Shown here: positions 12,400 to 24,289 of the stretch, piece by piece
Numbering within the stretch: the first letter of the stretch is position 1
How the letters are laid out: every line of letters starts with the position of its first letter
From: Acarospora socialis
Taxonomy: Eukaryota; Ascomycota; Lecanoromycetes; Acarosporales; Acarosporaceae
Direction: 5' to 3'
DNA: 64,000 bases
Assembly (NCBI GenBank): GCA_025617375.2
Contig: JAMYGW020000007.1
Span: 1,240,001 to 1,304,000 of the forward strand
The notes under the pieces: model-generated
Database searches by the model: none
Told to the model about the DNA's origin: nothing
The model's input: the letters and a program-made list of their open reading frames with translations, nothing else
Translations under genes and position numbers: made by a program

Positions 12400-13200
12400 G
12401 CTCTCATTGCGGATCAAGATTCAGATTTAACATATTCAAACGAAGGGCCTGTTGCTCTGGTTAGGGCAAGTCCCAAAAGCGGAAGCGAGTTGCCCGTAAT
12501 TGACAGTGTGGCCCGATTTGGCGGGAAACTTGGTTATTTGCGATGATGGGACTACAATTTCCGTAACAGCAGTAGGTCAGGCGTTTAGTTCTCGGTCAAG
12601 AAACTAACAATCGTATCCGGCCGTTGTGAGTAGAAGAATGGGCGAACGAAAGGGTGAATTACACAATCTCGATCCCAATGAACACCTCGAGGCGAACTTC
12701 GACAGAGACAAAACCGATAATCGCATGATATCGACGCATTTTTCGCTGTATGTAGACAACGTTGTTGAGATGGCCTACAAACTAACGATTTGCCATCAAA
12801 TCCCTTCTCGTCCCCGTAACAATTCACGAAAGCGCGTGAAAGACGAAGAGTGCATGGGCACTCCTAGGAACGTCCATGGCGTGGCTGGAAAGTCTCTCAA
12901 GGAAAAGCACAACACTTTCACTCGATAGCATTTAGCAGCCATTAGCTCTTCGCATATTGACTAATTGGCACATCATGGAGAGCGATCGTGACAACTTAAG
13001 TTTGTGCGGTCAGGAAGCATCTGTAATCAGTGCCGCGCCACAGGAGACTGATATGTCTTGTTATCTGAAGTCCGCCCAACGAGCATTGGGACATAGCGAA
13101 CAAGGGAACACAGATCGAGTTCTGCCCGGACGCATGGATTGCGTCAGAGATCCTTTTGGAAAGGGGCAGCATGACTAAAAATAAGCAACGATCCGGCTCC
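12400..13200. other. Intergenic, no gene seen
   Basis: Upstream of the unknown protein (-) and downstream of the RING-CH gene (-). Short open frames near 12626-12928 lack an ATG start and resemble nothing known. Confidence 0.5.
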
Positions 13201-14261
13201 TTAGTCTTGATGCGCGCTAGGACGTCCTGCTCCTGCCTCATCCACCACTTCGTCTCGATCATCGTCGTCTAGCGGTACATCAACCACACGCTCGCCAGCC
13301 TTCTCTAAGGTCCGACGACTCCACGCTCGAACAGCTTTATAGACACCCTAGAAGCCCAACCATGAATAACTGACCTTCTTCGAGAAGTTGCCAAGCTTAC
13401 CCATAAGAAAGTACCGACGCCAATCAAGACAACAAGCCAACTTATGCTTGCAAGTCTGTCTCTTCCACTGCCTCCAGTTCGTCCGCTTCCGGCCATAATG
13501 CCAGAACTACGCAGATTCCACCATTGCCACGGCGATAGAGCAAGTAAAACCTTGATAAAGCTTAGCAGACCCAGCGATGCTAGACCTTTCAGGAAGTGCT
13601 CGGTCCATGAGGCCTCGTCATCATTTGGAAGGAGTGGTTCAGCCTTTGGCCCAAGCTTCGACAACGACGCTGACGATATTGTAGTATAAGGATCAAGATA
13701 GAGGTTGATGATGGGATCAGCAACGAAGCCCAAAAGGAACATCGCCAGAAATAGAATCGAAAAAGTAAGCGTGACTTGGGTCAGTTGGCTACTGACCCAG
13801 CGAGCCCATTTCATTCTTTCCAATCTGTATCTGAAACCACAAGTTGGGCATTGCCAATAGTTTCTCTTTCCATAGGCCGGATCCGCATGCCGCCACGCTT
13901 GCAGACATCCTTCATGTACATATCTCGAAGACCCCTTACACTTACATGGACGAATAAGCCTTCCAGCTTCAGGGTCTGCAGAGATGTAGGTCACTGAAGG
14001 AGTTGACTGAAGCATGTCGGGAAGGCTGCTGGACGGCGGTTCATAGGTGGGGAGGACGGTTTCCAGACAGATACGGCAGGTTCTAGGAGGCCAGTGCTTT
14101 GCCGGTTGGGGTTTCTGATGCTCAGACTTTGCGCCATGGCTTTCCTCAAAAGCCCCGGGGATCTTCGTGGCTCCTGCCGTATGGCCTGGATGTGTGGTTG
14201 GCGCTTGCATATCCTCCGGCCAGTGCCATTCGGGATGTGGATTGAAAGCCGTAGACGACAT
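13201..14261 (-). CDS. RING-CH (MARCH-type) membrane E3 ubiquitin ligase
   Basis: Probable membrane-bound ubiquitin ligase. Exons 14261-13401 and 13347-13201 give 335 aa. The RING-CH domain runs from about residue 60: CRICLE, a long loop of about 40 residues, then CKCKGSSRYVHEGCLQAW and YWQCPTCGF, matching C-x2-C ... C-x-C-x7-H-x2-C ... C-x2-C. Three or so hydrophobic segments follow: LTFSILFLAMFLLGFVA, LGLLSFIKVLLAL and ISWLVVLIGVGTFLW. The second exon encodes an acidic tail (VPLDDDDRDEVVDEAG). The 53-nt intron (GTAAGC..CTAG) is required, since reading through it gives an unlike tail. Similar fungal proteins are uncharacterised relatives of yeast Ssm4/Doa10 type ligases, only much smaller. 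Confidence 0.88.
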
Positions 14262-14640
14262 GCTGGTTGATGGTAAGATTTTGACAAGGGAATATGGCTA
14301 TTTCGAAAAGCTCCGCTAGATTAAAATCTAGCCAGCGTCGAGTTTAGAGAAGCAGAGGGCGCCCTGAGATCGTGAAGACATTTCAGCTTTGCTTTTCGAG
14401 TTCGTTGTCATCAAAAGCGCTCTAACAACGCTGTCTTTCGCTTGATACGCTTACGTAATGCAACTTCATCGCGTACTTCGTACCTTAGTGAACGCGAAGC
14501 TGCATGGCAGCCTTCTATACAACTCAAGCCCGAAGCTCCACAACACCTTGCATTACCTCCGAGCCAACAACATCAAATACGTCAGCTCATACTTCACCCT
14601 ACAATTTTGACTCGACCGCTGACTGAATATCGGACTCAAA
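14262..14640. other. Divergent promoter region
   Basis: 379 bp between the start codons of the RING-CH gene (-) and proteasome alpha2 (+). No gene seen. Confidence 0.6.
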
Positions 14641-15731
14641 ATGGCGGATCGCTATTCTTTTTCCTTGACAACCTTCTCACCCAGGTATGTTTGCTCAATC
14701 ATGTAATATCACTCGAACTGACATAGATCGCAGTGGAAAGCTTGTACAAATAGGTTAGTCAGTACCTGGGCCTTGTGCATCGGGCATAGGAAGATTGAAT
14801 GGTAGCGGAGCTGATCAAACGGGCTCGAAGAATATGCGCTCAACGCTGTGAACCAAGGCGTGACATCATTAGGGATCAAAGGTATGCCGTCAAGAAGCAT
14901 TCCATTACCTAACAAGGGAGGGCTAGACCGCTAAGGGCTTGTCTAGCTACGAACGGCATCGTCCTCGCCACCGAGAAGAAATCATCGTCCCCTCTTATAG
15001 ATCCTCCATCCCTCTCCAAAGTCAGCTTGATCACGCCTAACATTGGTATGGTCTACTCTGGGATGGGTCCAGATTATCGAATTCTTGTCGATAAAGCTCG
15101 GAAGGTGTCTCATACCGGTTATAAGCGCATCTACAACGAATACCCACCAACACGGATATTAGTTCAAGATGTTGCGCGAGTAATGCAAGAGGCAACACAA
15201 TCTGGCGGTGTGCGACCATATGGAGTCAGTCTACTCATTGCAGGATGGGACGATGGGATAGAGCCCGAAACCGAAGAGGCCGCGAAGGATGGTGGAGAGA
15301 CCGAGGCGGAGCGGAAGAAAGCCTCAGGAAAAACGGGTGGTATCTTAAAAGGTGGGCCAAGTTTGTATCAGGTGGATCCCAGTGGGAGTTACTTTCCATG
15401 GAAGGCCACGGCAATAGGGAAGAGCGCAACCAGCGCCAAGACGTTCCTTGAGAAAAGATACACAGAGGGGTTGGAACTGGAAGATGCAGTTCATATCGCG
15501 CTCTTAACCCTCAAGGAGACAATCGAGGGTGAGATGAATGGGGAGACCGTCGAGATTGGTGAGTTTCATGGATCTCGTCACCAGAAGCAACGATTAACAC
15601 GATGACATGAAGGCATCGTTGGACCACCTGCAAACCACCTGTTAGGGTACGAAGGTGTAGAAGGAGCACAAGGTCCAAGGTTTCGAAAGTTGAGCAAAGA
15701 GGAAATTGAAGACTACCTCACTAATCTGTAG
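14641..15731 (+). CDS. PRE8: 20S proteasome subunit alpha2
   Basis: Alpha-ring subunit of the 20S core particle. Exons 14641-14684, 14734-14753, 14831-14881, 14947-15558, 15613-15731; 281 aa. The N-terminus [28 protein letters not shown] is the alpha-subunit signature, followed by [20 protein letters not shown] and [15 protein letters not shown]. The second exon is only 20 nt. The protein is about 30-45 residues longer than the common 235-250 aa because of a charged insertion after IAGWDDG (acidic, then Lys rich, roughly residues 150-185) and before [23 protein letters not shown]. The C-terminus ends [10 protein letters not shown]. The alpha2 identity is firm from the [14 protein letters not shown] region. 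Confidence 0.95.
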
Positions 15732-16073
15732 GGGTTGCAAGATGCGGCTTGTTTAGTCACAATAGATAGTAGTCGTCTTTTAGCGGGAAGCATATCCACA
15801 TCTCAAGGTCAAAACTGCCTTTGCGGTCTGACTTACAATGTAATTGGATAATCTCCCGCCGTTGGCATCAGAGATCGAATTGTGGGTCGGCGAATGTCGG
15901 TTCGCTTTGCGGCTCCTTGCAGGAATCCCTCAGCGATTGCTGGCCTCGCCAACATCTGCCTTCTCCGAGCATGCCTATGACAGACCTGCCTTCACACAAA
16001 AACTACTGAAAGCAGCTATGATGGTAAGTGTTAGTGGGCCTCTAGAAGTGGTACCATAAGGTACCAAACAACC
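15732..16073. other. Intergenic; an open stretch before Dicer
   Basis: 342 bp. A plus-strand open stretch from about 15844 to 16040 (LWVGECRFALRLLAGIPQ and on) looks protein-like but begins right after a stop and does not splice in frame to the Dicer gene by any good site I can find. I leave it unassigned; an upstream Dicer exon is not excluded. Confidence 0.35.
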
Positions 16074-19000
16074 ATGGGCAAATCTAGCTTCGATGCCCCG
16101 TTGACCGCCAACCTCGAACGCGAGTGCAGGAGCCAGAGCTGTGAAGAATTACCGATACCTGTCCCTGCCGAACATGGAGCGTCTACGTTCCTGCAGCCAA
16201 GATCTTACCAGCGTGAGATGCTGGAGCAGAGTTTGGAGCGCAACATCATTGTTGCGGTACAGTCACCGTCTAGGCCCTGTGGGTACTCTCTGACATTTTC
16301 AGATGGATACGGGCAGCGGCAAAACGCAAATCGCTGTGCTTCGTATTGCTAGAGAGTTAGAACGGTGTCCCCCAGACAAAGTATGTACTACTCTGGATGA
16401 GGGGCGAAGCTATATTATACCCTGACACCTCTGCAGCTGGTATGGTTCCTGGCACCCACAGTTGCTCTCGCTCAGCAGCAGTATCATGTTATTGGGTCGC
16501 AGCTGCCTGCGTTTCAGCTTCGACTATTACTTGGAGCAGATAATGTGGATCTATGGAGCGAACAGTACATATGGGATAGTGTGCTCCTCAATGTTCGAAT
16601 TGTTGTCTCCACCCATCAGGTCCGTTGGGAACTTCGGCTCTGCAAATGGGTTAAATGCCTACGACTGGCGGACTGATTGGTTCTAGATACTACTTGATGC
16701 TCTGACTCACGGCTTTGTACGAATGTCTCGTCTGGCCTTGCTAATATTTGACGAGGGTTTGTTAGCCCGCTCGGATTCTAGCAGTCACAGCGCTGATTGC
16801 TGAAAAGCCCATCACTGTGTGTCCTCTCATCCGGCCAATCGCATCATGCAGGAATTTTACCATAACCAAAGCAGCCCGGATATCCCGTTTTCAAAACCAC
16901 ATGTCCTGGGACTCACCGCCTCACCAACGGTAAACGCAAAGCTCGGTAGCCTGGAGTACGTTGAAAACCTCAAAAGCTTAGACAGACTGCTGACAAAGAG
17001 AAGAAAACTCGAACGGAACTTGAATGCTATTAGTCGATCGCCAGCTTTGCATCGACAGGAGATGTTGAAATACGTGTACCTTCCGGACGTAATCCATTTG
17101 GTCTATCAGCCATGCCATTGGACCAGCCAGGCAGCTTCAGGAGCGCTTCAGAGTCTGCACAGTGTCTACCAAACTCTTGACATATGGCAGGACCCATATG
17201 TCGTCAGGCTTGCCGCGAGTAGCAGTGATAGCAGCAGGAGACAGCTAGATAAAGTGCTTCTCAATAGAAAGACATATTGTCAGGATCAGATCTCAACGCT
17301 GCATCGTAAGAGTTTTAGATTGTTCGAGGAGCTCGGCTGCTGGGCTGTGGAACGATATCTGTTCCTTTGTATCGAGAAGTTCAAATCTCATGTTGACGAC
17401 GAGTCAAGTCTTCTTCAAGATTGGGATAATGAGGAGAAAGCTTACCTCAGGGAGTTGCTCGATCGTGTCGTCATTTCACCTCCTAGTACTCCTGTCAGCT
17501 TTGAAGGTTGTCAGCTTTCTGATAAGGCACTTCGTTTCATCCATTTCCTTACTCGCCAGGACGTGTCAGACTTTACGGGACTTGTCTTTGTGGACGAGAG
17601 AGTTACCGTGAGTATGCTGTCTCATTTACTGGCCATACATCCCCTAACGAAGGATACATTTATGGCAAGCACGTTCGTCGGCACTTCCAACAGCTCCAAA
17701 AGAAAGCTGAGCATTGGCGAGCTCCTGGACGTTCGCAGTCAGAAAGAAACTCTCGACCATCTGAAGTCTGGAAAGACGAACTTGGTAATCGCTACTAGTG
17801 TGCTCGAAGAAGGCATCGACGTATCTGCCTGCAACATCGTTATATGTTACAACAAGCCAGCAACACTCAAGTCTTTCATTCAGAGGAGAGGTAGAGCGAG
17901 GAAGGAGAGATCCAAGCTCGTACTTATGGTCGACAACGATGATCCCTTCACACTGGACAAATGGCATGAACTGGAGGATGACATGAAGAAGGCGTATCAG
18001 GATGAGATGCGTCAGTATGAAGCGTATCAAAGGAAAGAAGACCTTGATGGGCAGAGGAGCAGATCCCTTCGCATCGATGGCACCGGGTGTGTTCGGGTAG
18101 CTACGCCACCGTACTTCAGGAAGCTAACAATGACAGAGCTCTACTTACACTGGACAATGCTGTCCAGCATCTGTACCATTTTTGCGCCACTCTCCCGGCG
18201 AATCCCTATATTGACTTATCGCCTGAATTTGTCATCGTTGAACACGTCGGGGGCGAATTAGTCTCTGCCAAGGTTATACTACCTAACTCCGTTGATCTTT
18301 CCGTGAGAGAAGCACATGGAACTTCACACTGGGGTAGTGAGAGATACGCCAAGAGAGATGCCGCATTTGAAGCTTATGTTGCACTTCATAAGGCAGGTCT
18401 TGTCAACGACCATCTATTACCCTTATTGGAGCGTGACTCAGATGTCGTCGACGAAAGCACCGCAGTGGAAATACGAGCAGCGCTGATAGAGGTCGCAGAT
18501 CAATTGAATCCGTGGAGGTATGTTGCCCACAATTGGGAAGACGCCAAAGAGTTACAGGGAGTCGACATCGACCTCAGCAGTGACGGAGCACCTCCACTTC
18601 AAATGGTGATGATAATGCCCCAGAGTTGTCCTGTGATCGCCGACTTCCCGTTGTACTGGGATCCAACTACTGGGCTCAAAGTCTCTCTAAGCATTGACTC
18701 AGATAGCGTCTACACGCCCAATCATGTCTACCAAGCTTCCAGAGTATCAGCGCTCATTCTTCACTCCATATTTGGGAACCGCATGGACAAGGACCGTTAT
18801 GATTTTCCAGCGCTTTTCGTTCCTCGGATAGAGCCCTGGTATCTCGAATCATGGCTGACAACATTTACGGGTTCACAATCTGCAAGTGACATCTCAGCGA
18901 CATGTCTTGACACCGGGCACCAAGGCCTCGTCCGCGAGCAAACCCGGCAAGGTTTAGCCTACATTCTTAAAGGTTTCACCCACACGTTACCGAAATCTGA

Positions 19001-20690
19001 CCAGAACACTTTAACCGTGACGGCGCCCGCTTCGCCGGAAGCGCTCTTCTTGAAGCTTATGAGATTGCCCAAGCGTAGGAATTTCTTACATCCTATCCTG
19101 AATGGTGTCCAGACGGACGCCGTGGGCGATTCCAAGCCGGAGTATCTCGCCGCCAGCAGCTGTCTGGTAGACAGGTTACCTTTCCCATACTCTCAATTCG
19201 CCCTGTTCATACCTTCGATTATGCATCGTTTAGAAAACTTCATGATTGCTGAGCAGTTATGCAAGGATGTGCTCAGCGAGGTTGCATTCGACGACCTGGG
19301 TCTTGTTGTTACCGCGCTGAGTGCATCTGGAGCGAACGAAGCCACCGATTATCAGCGACTGGAGTTCCTTGGCGACAGCATCTTGAAGCTCTTCACATCC
19401 ATTACGCTCATGGCCGAACATCTAACGTGGCACGAGGGATTTCTTTCTGCGAAGAAGGATCGTGTTGTGGCCAACGCTCGTCTATCTCGAGCGGCAGTTG
19501 AAGTAGGGCTAGACCGGTACATTCTCACGAAGCAGTTTAATAGTCAGAAATGGAGGCCTCTCTATGTTTCTGAGCTCTTGAGATCGCGAACTGAGTCCAG
19601 GCGACAAATGTCCACGAAGGTCCTGGCAGACGTGGTGGAGGCACTCATAGGAGCAGCTTTCCTCGATGGTGACGCTGAGAGAGCTTCTTCATGCCTAAAG
19701 GTGTTCATACCAGAAATCCCTTGGCTATCGCTGGACCAGAGACATATCACCTTGTATGAAGGAGCGAACCCGATTGACACTTTTCCGCCTCGGTTCAAGG
19801 AGCTGGAGAGGTTAGTCGGTTACAGTTTCAATAAGAAGACTCTCCTTGCTGAGGCCATGACGCATGCCTCATACAGTGGGTCTAACACGGCGATGTCATA
19901 CCAGCGCCTCGAGTTTCTCGGGGACTCGGTCCTTGATTACGTTGTCGTGACGGGAGTATTTGGTGATAAGAAAGAACTGAAACACTACCGCATGCATACC
20001 ATGCGAACCGCGCTCGTCAATGCCGGGTTCCTGGCATTCCTTTGCATGGACCACGCTATCACCGAAGCTAGGGCTGAGGTCGTAGAAGACAAGGCGACAC
20101 AAACTTTCCACCCCGTCACCTCCACCGTCGCTCTGCACATTTGGCAATTCATGCGGCACACATCCCCCCAAGTCACACGGGCACAGATGGCTTGCGTCGA
20201 TCGATACCGGGAGCTCTGCGCGTCTATCAAAGACTCGCTCTGGCGTGGCACACATTACCCCTGGGCGCTTTTGGCCCGGCTTGAAGCGGACAAATTCTTC
20301 TCCGATCTGATAGAATCGTTAGTTGGCGCCATCTACATTGACTCTCACGGTTGTCTGTGCTCGTGTGAGAGTTTCCTCGAGACAATCGGCGTGCTTCCGT
20401 ACCTCAGACGGATAGTGGAGGGGGACATCAAGCTGCTCCATCCGAAAGAGGAAGTCGGGCAGCTGGCGGATACGGAAGAAGTCAAGTATGTGCATGGCTT
20501 AGAGGAGGGAAAGAGGGCGTACTGGTGCCAGGTGTTTGTTGGGGCAAGAGAGGTTGTGCGGGTTGGAGAGGGGACTAGCAGATTCGAGGTCGAAACAAGG
20601 GCGGCGGAGATGGCGGTGGGGATATTGTTATTAGAGAAGAAAAGACATCAGGTTTCCGCCGACGGGCCGGATGAAGATATGATTGAATGA
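16074..20690 (+). CDS. dcl2: Dicer-like protein 2 (RNA-silencing endoribonuclease)
   Basis: Cuts double-stranded RNA into siRNAs, the main antiviral and transposon-silencing Dicer in many fungi. Exons 16074-16256, 16303-16380, 16437-16619, 16687-16756, 16808-18086, 18137-20690; 1448 aa. DEAD/DEAH helicase: TGSGKT near residues 64-69, DEAH at 170-173, then a helicase C part with SVLEEGIDV and QRRGRAR. The Dicer dimerisation domain spans about 600-690. RNase III a has [10 protein letters not shown] near 1004 and [10 protein letters not shown] near 1097; RNase III b has [10 protein letters not shown] near 1186 and [10 protein letters not shown] near 1320. Acidic catalytic positions are kept in both. 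A weak dsRNA-binding-like segment ends the protein. No clear PAZ domain is visible, as us usual for fungal Dicer-like 2. It appears intact. The exact start is the least certain part. Confidence 0.93.
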
Positions 20691-21569
20691 TTGACGACTT
20701 TTACGATTTGGGTACTGGTCTCGATAGACGAGAAGAGTGTCCTACGGCAGGCTTGCCAAAGTACGACGATATGGCTTCATTATTGGGCCTTTGAGATAGG
20801 TAGCGTAAAACGAAAATGCGTGAGAGTTGGAATGTTTACACGCTATCTCGACTTTGTCTTCTCACGAGTTTGTAGCTTTGACATATGCGGGCAGTAGTAC
20901 ATACACTGTACAGTAAGACGATAACTTGGACGGATCCGAAATCCGTGTGGAGTATTGCTACCTGCAGGCTAGGTAGTCACTAAGGTACAAGTAGTAGGTA
21001 GTATCGCGGAAGACGGGAGGCATTCGCTGGAGATGATGCCTCAACCAGAAGTTGGTTACAGCAGTAACAGAGTCGGTTCCAATCCCTCTGAAGTACTCCA
21101 AGAGAGTAATGACACCGGATGCCTACGAGTGATTACCACCAGACTGATTGACAGCTCGGAAGTTACACTACATGTCCTGTGTTCCCTGCATTTTAGCTCG
21201 GCTTATCTCCGGTATAAACTGAGAACTATCTGGGATTGGAATCCGTGCCCACTGCAAGGTTACTTGAATGAAGACAGGTGGGGAGTACTCCGTACTAAGA
21301 TCGTACTCGTACCCTGCCTTTTGTTCTGTTAAGGCTTTGGGCCGGTGCTACTCCGTACGCGGGCTCCAATGGGAAGCCTTTCAGTGGTTGTATGCTGACT
21401 GCAGAATGCATATATATCAAATGAAGCTTCCTTTCGCTCTTCCACTGCGTCTCTCACTTTCCATGCTCCAGATTGAACTTGGTGCAGCATTTTATTGCTC
21501 TATTATTGAGCCGTCCCATCATCACCGTTGCTCCCCTTCAACCAGCGGACCGACTCTAGTTTCCCTACC
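20691..21569. other. Intergenic, no gene seen
   Basis: Between Dicer and the acyl-CoA dehydrogenase, both plus strand. Contains recurring words such as GTACTCCGTAC (21286, 21352) and TAGGTAGT runs near 20970 and 20998. The dehydrogenase promoter should be in its right half. Confidence 0.5.
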
Positions 21570-23016
21570 ATGATAGATTTCACCTTGTCCGAGCAGCAAC
21601 ACGATGTTCGGACAGCCGCACGTGGTTTTGCCCAGAACACGCTGTCAACGGCTCCTGCAATCTACTCAAAACATGTCGAACAACATCGGCGCTTTCAAGC
21701 TACCCAACCTCTCTACCGTCAGGCCGTCCAGGCGGGTCTCGTCAAAGCTCAAGTGCCAAAATCTATGGGTGGCGCAGGCGGCACCTTGAATGATGCTGCT
21801 ATTCTTGTCGAAGAACTGTACGCCGTGGAGACAAGCGTCTCCGTGACCGTCCTCGCAACAGGGCTAGGACTATCACCTCTGGTTGCGGCAGGGAGTGATG
21901 AACAGAAGAAGGAGTTCCTGGAACCTTTCATCAACGGGGAAGGGGAGCCGCTTGCAAGTCTAGTGCATTCAGAGCCTAACGGCACGGCGAATTGGTTGGA
22001 GAAAGGAGGGAAAGGGTTGCAGACCACGGCACGCAAAGAGGGAGAAGAATGGATCATTTCCGGTGAGAAGGTTTGTACATTCATTCTCCAGCCGCACAGG
22101 TTTTGTATGGCGTGTCTTTTCGAGCGGGTTGCCTAACATACATGGGCCGTACAGATGTGGGCGACCAATAGTGCCGGCTGGGACTTCAAAGGTGCCACCC
22201 TTCAATGCGTAGTTTGCCGGCACGCTCCAGATTCAGACACAAACTCATCGGACGACCCGAGAGATGCAATAATGATACTATTGGTCACACCACAAGACAT
22301 TGTACGCAACCATCCGGACGCATTCGAGCTCATCAAACACCTCGACACAGCCGGTCACACCGCCGTTTCCGGGCCACACATCCGTTATAATAAACTCCGT
22401 GTCCCCGCCAAGAACATCCTGGCCGCTCCCGGCAAAGGCGCCACAATCGTCGAACACTGCTTCGACGCCTCTGCCGCGCTTGTAGGCGCCATGTCTGTCG
22501 GTCTCATGCGCGCAACCTTCGCCGCAGCCCTGAAGTTCACCAAGGAAGATTCGCGAGGCGGTTCCGTGCCAATTTTAGCGAGGCAAAGCGTTGCGGATAT
22601 TATGATCGACATCAAGATGCGGATGGAGGCGTCCCGCTATCTGACTTGGAAGGCGTGCCATTGTCTGGAGAACGGGCCTGGGGTGTATCAGGACCGGAGG
22701 GAGCTAGTGCTCGAGGCCAAAATATTCTGCTCGGACAACGCGGTTAAGTGTGTCGTGGATGCCATGAAGGTGGTTGGAATGTACGCGAACCTACTGCCAA
22801 TTCCTCTTTTGCCTCTTCTTTCAGCCTTTGACGTCAGGAAATCTGACGTATTGCAGGTCTTCATACGCCAAAGACCAGCCGTTCACAGATTTGATGAACG
22901 ATGCTCTGTGCCTTCCGATCTTCGACGGTGGCAATATTGGGATCCGGCGGAGGCAATTGGAGAGACTATTCCTATCTGACAGTTACAACCCTTGCGCGGC
23001 TGTTTACGGATCTTGA
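21570..23016 (+). CDS. Acyl-CoA dehydrogenase family protein
   Basis: FAD-dependent alpha,beta-dehydrogenation of an acyl-CoA. Exons 21570-22070, 22155-22780, 22857-23016; 428 aa, a normal length. The N-terminal helical domain starts MIDFTLSEQQHDVRTAAR; the middle beta domain has SLVHSEPNGTANW and WIISGEKMWATNSAGWD; the C-terminal domain has ALKFTKEDSRGGSVPI and DAMKVVGMSSYAKDQPF, then IFDGGNIGIRRRQLERL. Both splices restore conserved motifs (GEK to MWATN, VVGM to SSYAK). No clear mitochondrial presequence and no SKL-like C-terminus, so location is open. Chain-length preference cannot be read from sequence. Confidence 0.92.
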
Positions 23017-23335
23017 AGCCAGAGGCGGCGCTTCATGCGGCCCGCAGAACAGAACGGCTTAACCCCAAGTTCAGCGCCTGGTTCGACGTTCAGAACGGGA
23101 TATGTTTTTCTCTCAGCTTTGCTGAGTTCATACTCTAAAAGTAGCTGCCGAATCTGAAACGTAGAGTAGATATCGTCCTGGTGCACTTTGTCACTACAAC
23201 ACCCGACAATCTGAAGTATCACCAATAATACTGCGTCACGGAAACAACATTCAATAATTCAACGTATATCACAAACGCAGAACAGCAAAGTTCCCTTTTC
23301 CTAAGAAGTCGGACAACGTCTCACGTCCCAGCCAT
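23004..23335 (-). CDS. Candidate 66-aa protein, unknown
   Basis: Not recognised. Exons 23335-23325 (11 nt) and 23193-23004, joined by a 131-nt GTGAGA..TGTAG intron, give MAGTDKVHQDD followed by a charged, compact sequence (IRQLLLEYELSKAERK, VEPGAELGVKPFCSAGRM) and a stop. Residue make-up is protein-like. Its 3' end overlaps the last 13 nt of the acyl-CoA dehydrogenase on the other strand. The reading rests on one good splice and on composition only, so it may be chance. Confidence 0.35.
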
Positions 23336-24289
23336 GACCATAATTATCTATCTACCGACATTCTTCAAACCCGCTCAAATCACCATACCAACCCTAATCT
23401 ACTGGCCAAACCAATCTACGCACCCTTCTCCCCTTGTATCCTCCACAGGCTGCCACTCCTTCCCCATCGACTCCTCTCTCGGGCCCAATACACAACAACG
23501 TGTACCTGTCCTCTCCCTTGTAGTCTCACCATCAGCATCTTCATATTCAGCACCAACTCCTCCTTCCCTCCCTCCCTGCCTGTCTGCCTCTTCTCACCTC
23601 ACCGGACCGCATCCCCCATCCCCATCGCTCCAGAACACAGCGTATCACTTCCCGTTTACAACTCTTTAAGCACTATCAGCAGCTCAGCTTTTCCTGGCAG
23701 AAAAGAACCGCTGAAGCGCGCCAGGAGTAACCCGCTCCGAGCGGTAGGCACATCCTAAGACATGGAGGGTCACATGTGAGATATACTGGATTTCGGCGGC
23801 GGTGGTCATAGTGGTGTTACGAGTAAGAGAACCAGGTCTTCACGGCGCTTGTTGACTAATAAGCTTCGGACTTAGACCGAGAACTGTGAATTACTGGTAC
23901 CGGTGTTGCGGAGCGTTTGAGAGGAGGCCAAACGTGAACGGAGATGATTCAATGTGTCACGTATGGGGTCGAGGGTGATGAGAACGATGAGCGAGAGGAA
24001 GTGGAAAGCGGAGACTGTGCTTTGAATGCAGAAACATCTTAACAGACAATGCTACAGTCATGCAATTTGATTCGTCAGATAAGGTAGACTCTTCAAAGGA
24101 CAATGCTCAGGGTCTCGTTCCATCCATATTACCCCGAGGTTTGGGTATCTTTGCCATCCACTACATGAGAAACAACAAGTATGTTCGTTTCAAAAGAGAA
24201 GCCTCCGATCCAGACCCTACCGACTACACCGAGATGCATCATACCCAAAAACACATGAGGATATACGGCTATAGCACTGGTTCACGCAC
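23336..24289. other. Intergenic, low-complexity pyrimidine-rich stretch
   Basis: 23330-23670 is pyrimidine and CCxTC rich and gives open frames of low-complexity Pro/Ser only. A frame at 24060-24293 (+) begins with ATG but resembles nothing and lies opposite the 3' end of the transporter. No gene called. Confidence 0.45.

Noticed and set aside
12626-12928. Plus-strand open frame of 100 codons
   Set aside because: No ATG at its head, no similarity, and no neighbouring exon that would extend it.
15844-16059. Open stretch as first exon of Dicer-like 2
   Set aside because: Stop just before it, and the GTAAGT donor at 16024 does not reach the Dicer frame in phase with any acceptor found.
23334-23669. 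Plus-strand open frame of 111 codons
   Set aside because: Low-complexity pyrimidine-rich DNA giving only Pro/Ser/Thr repeats; frame openness follows from composition.
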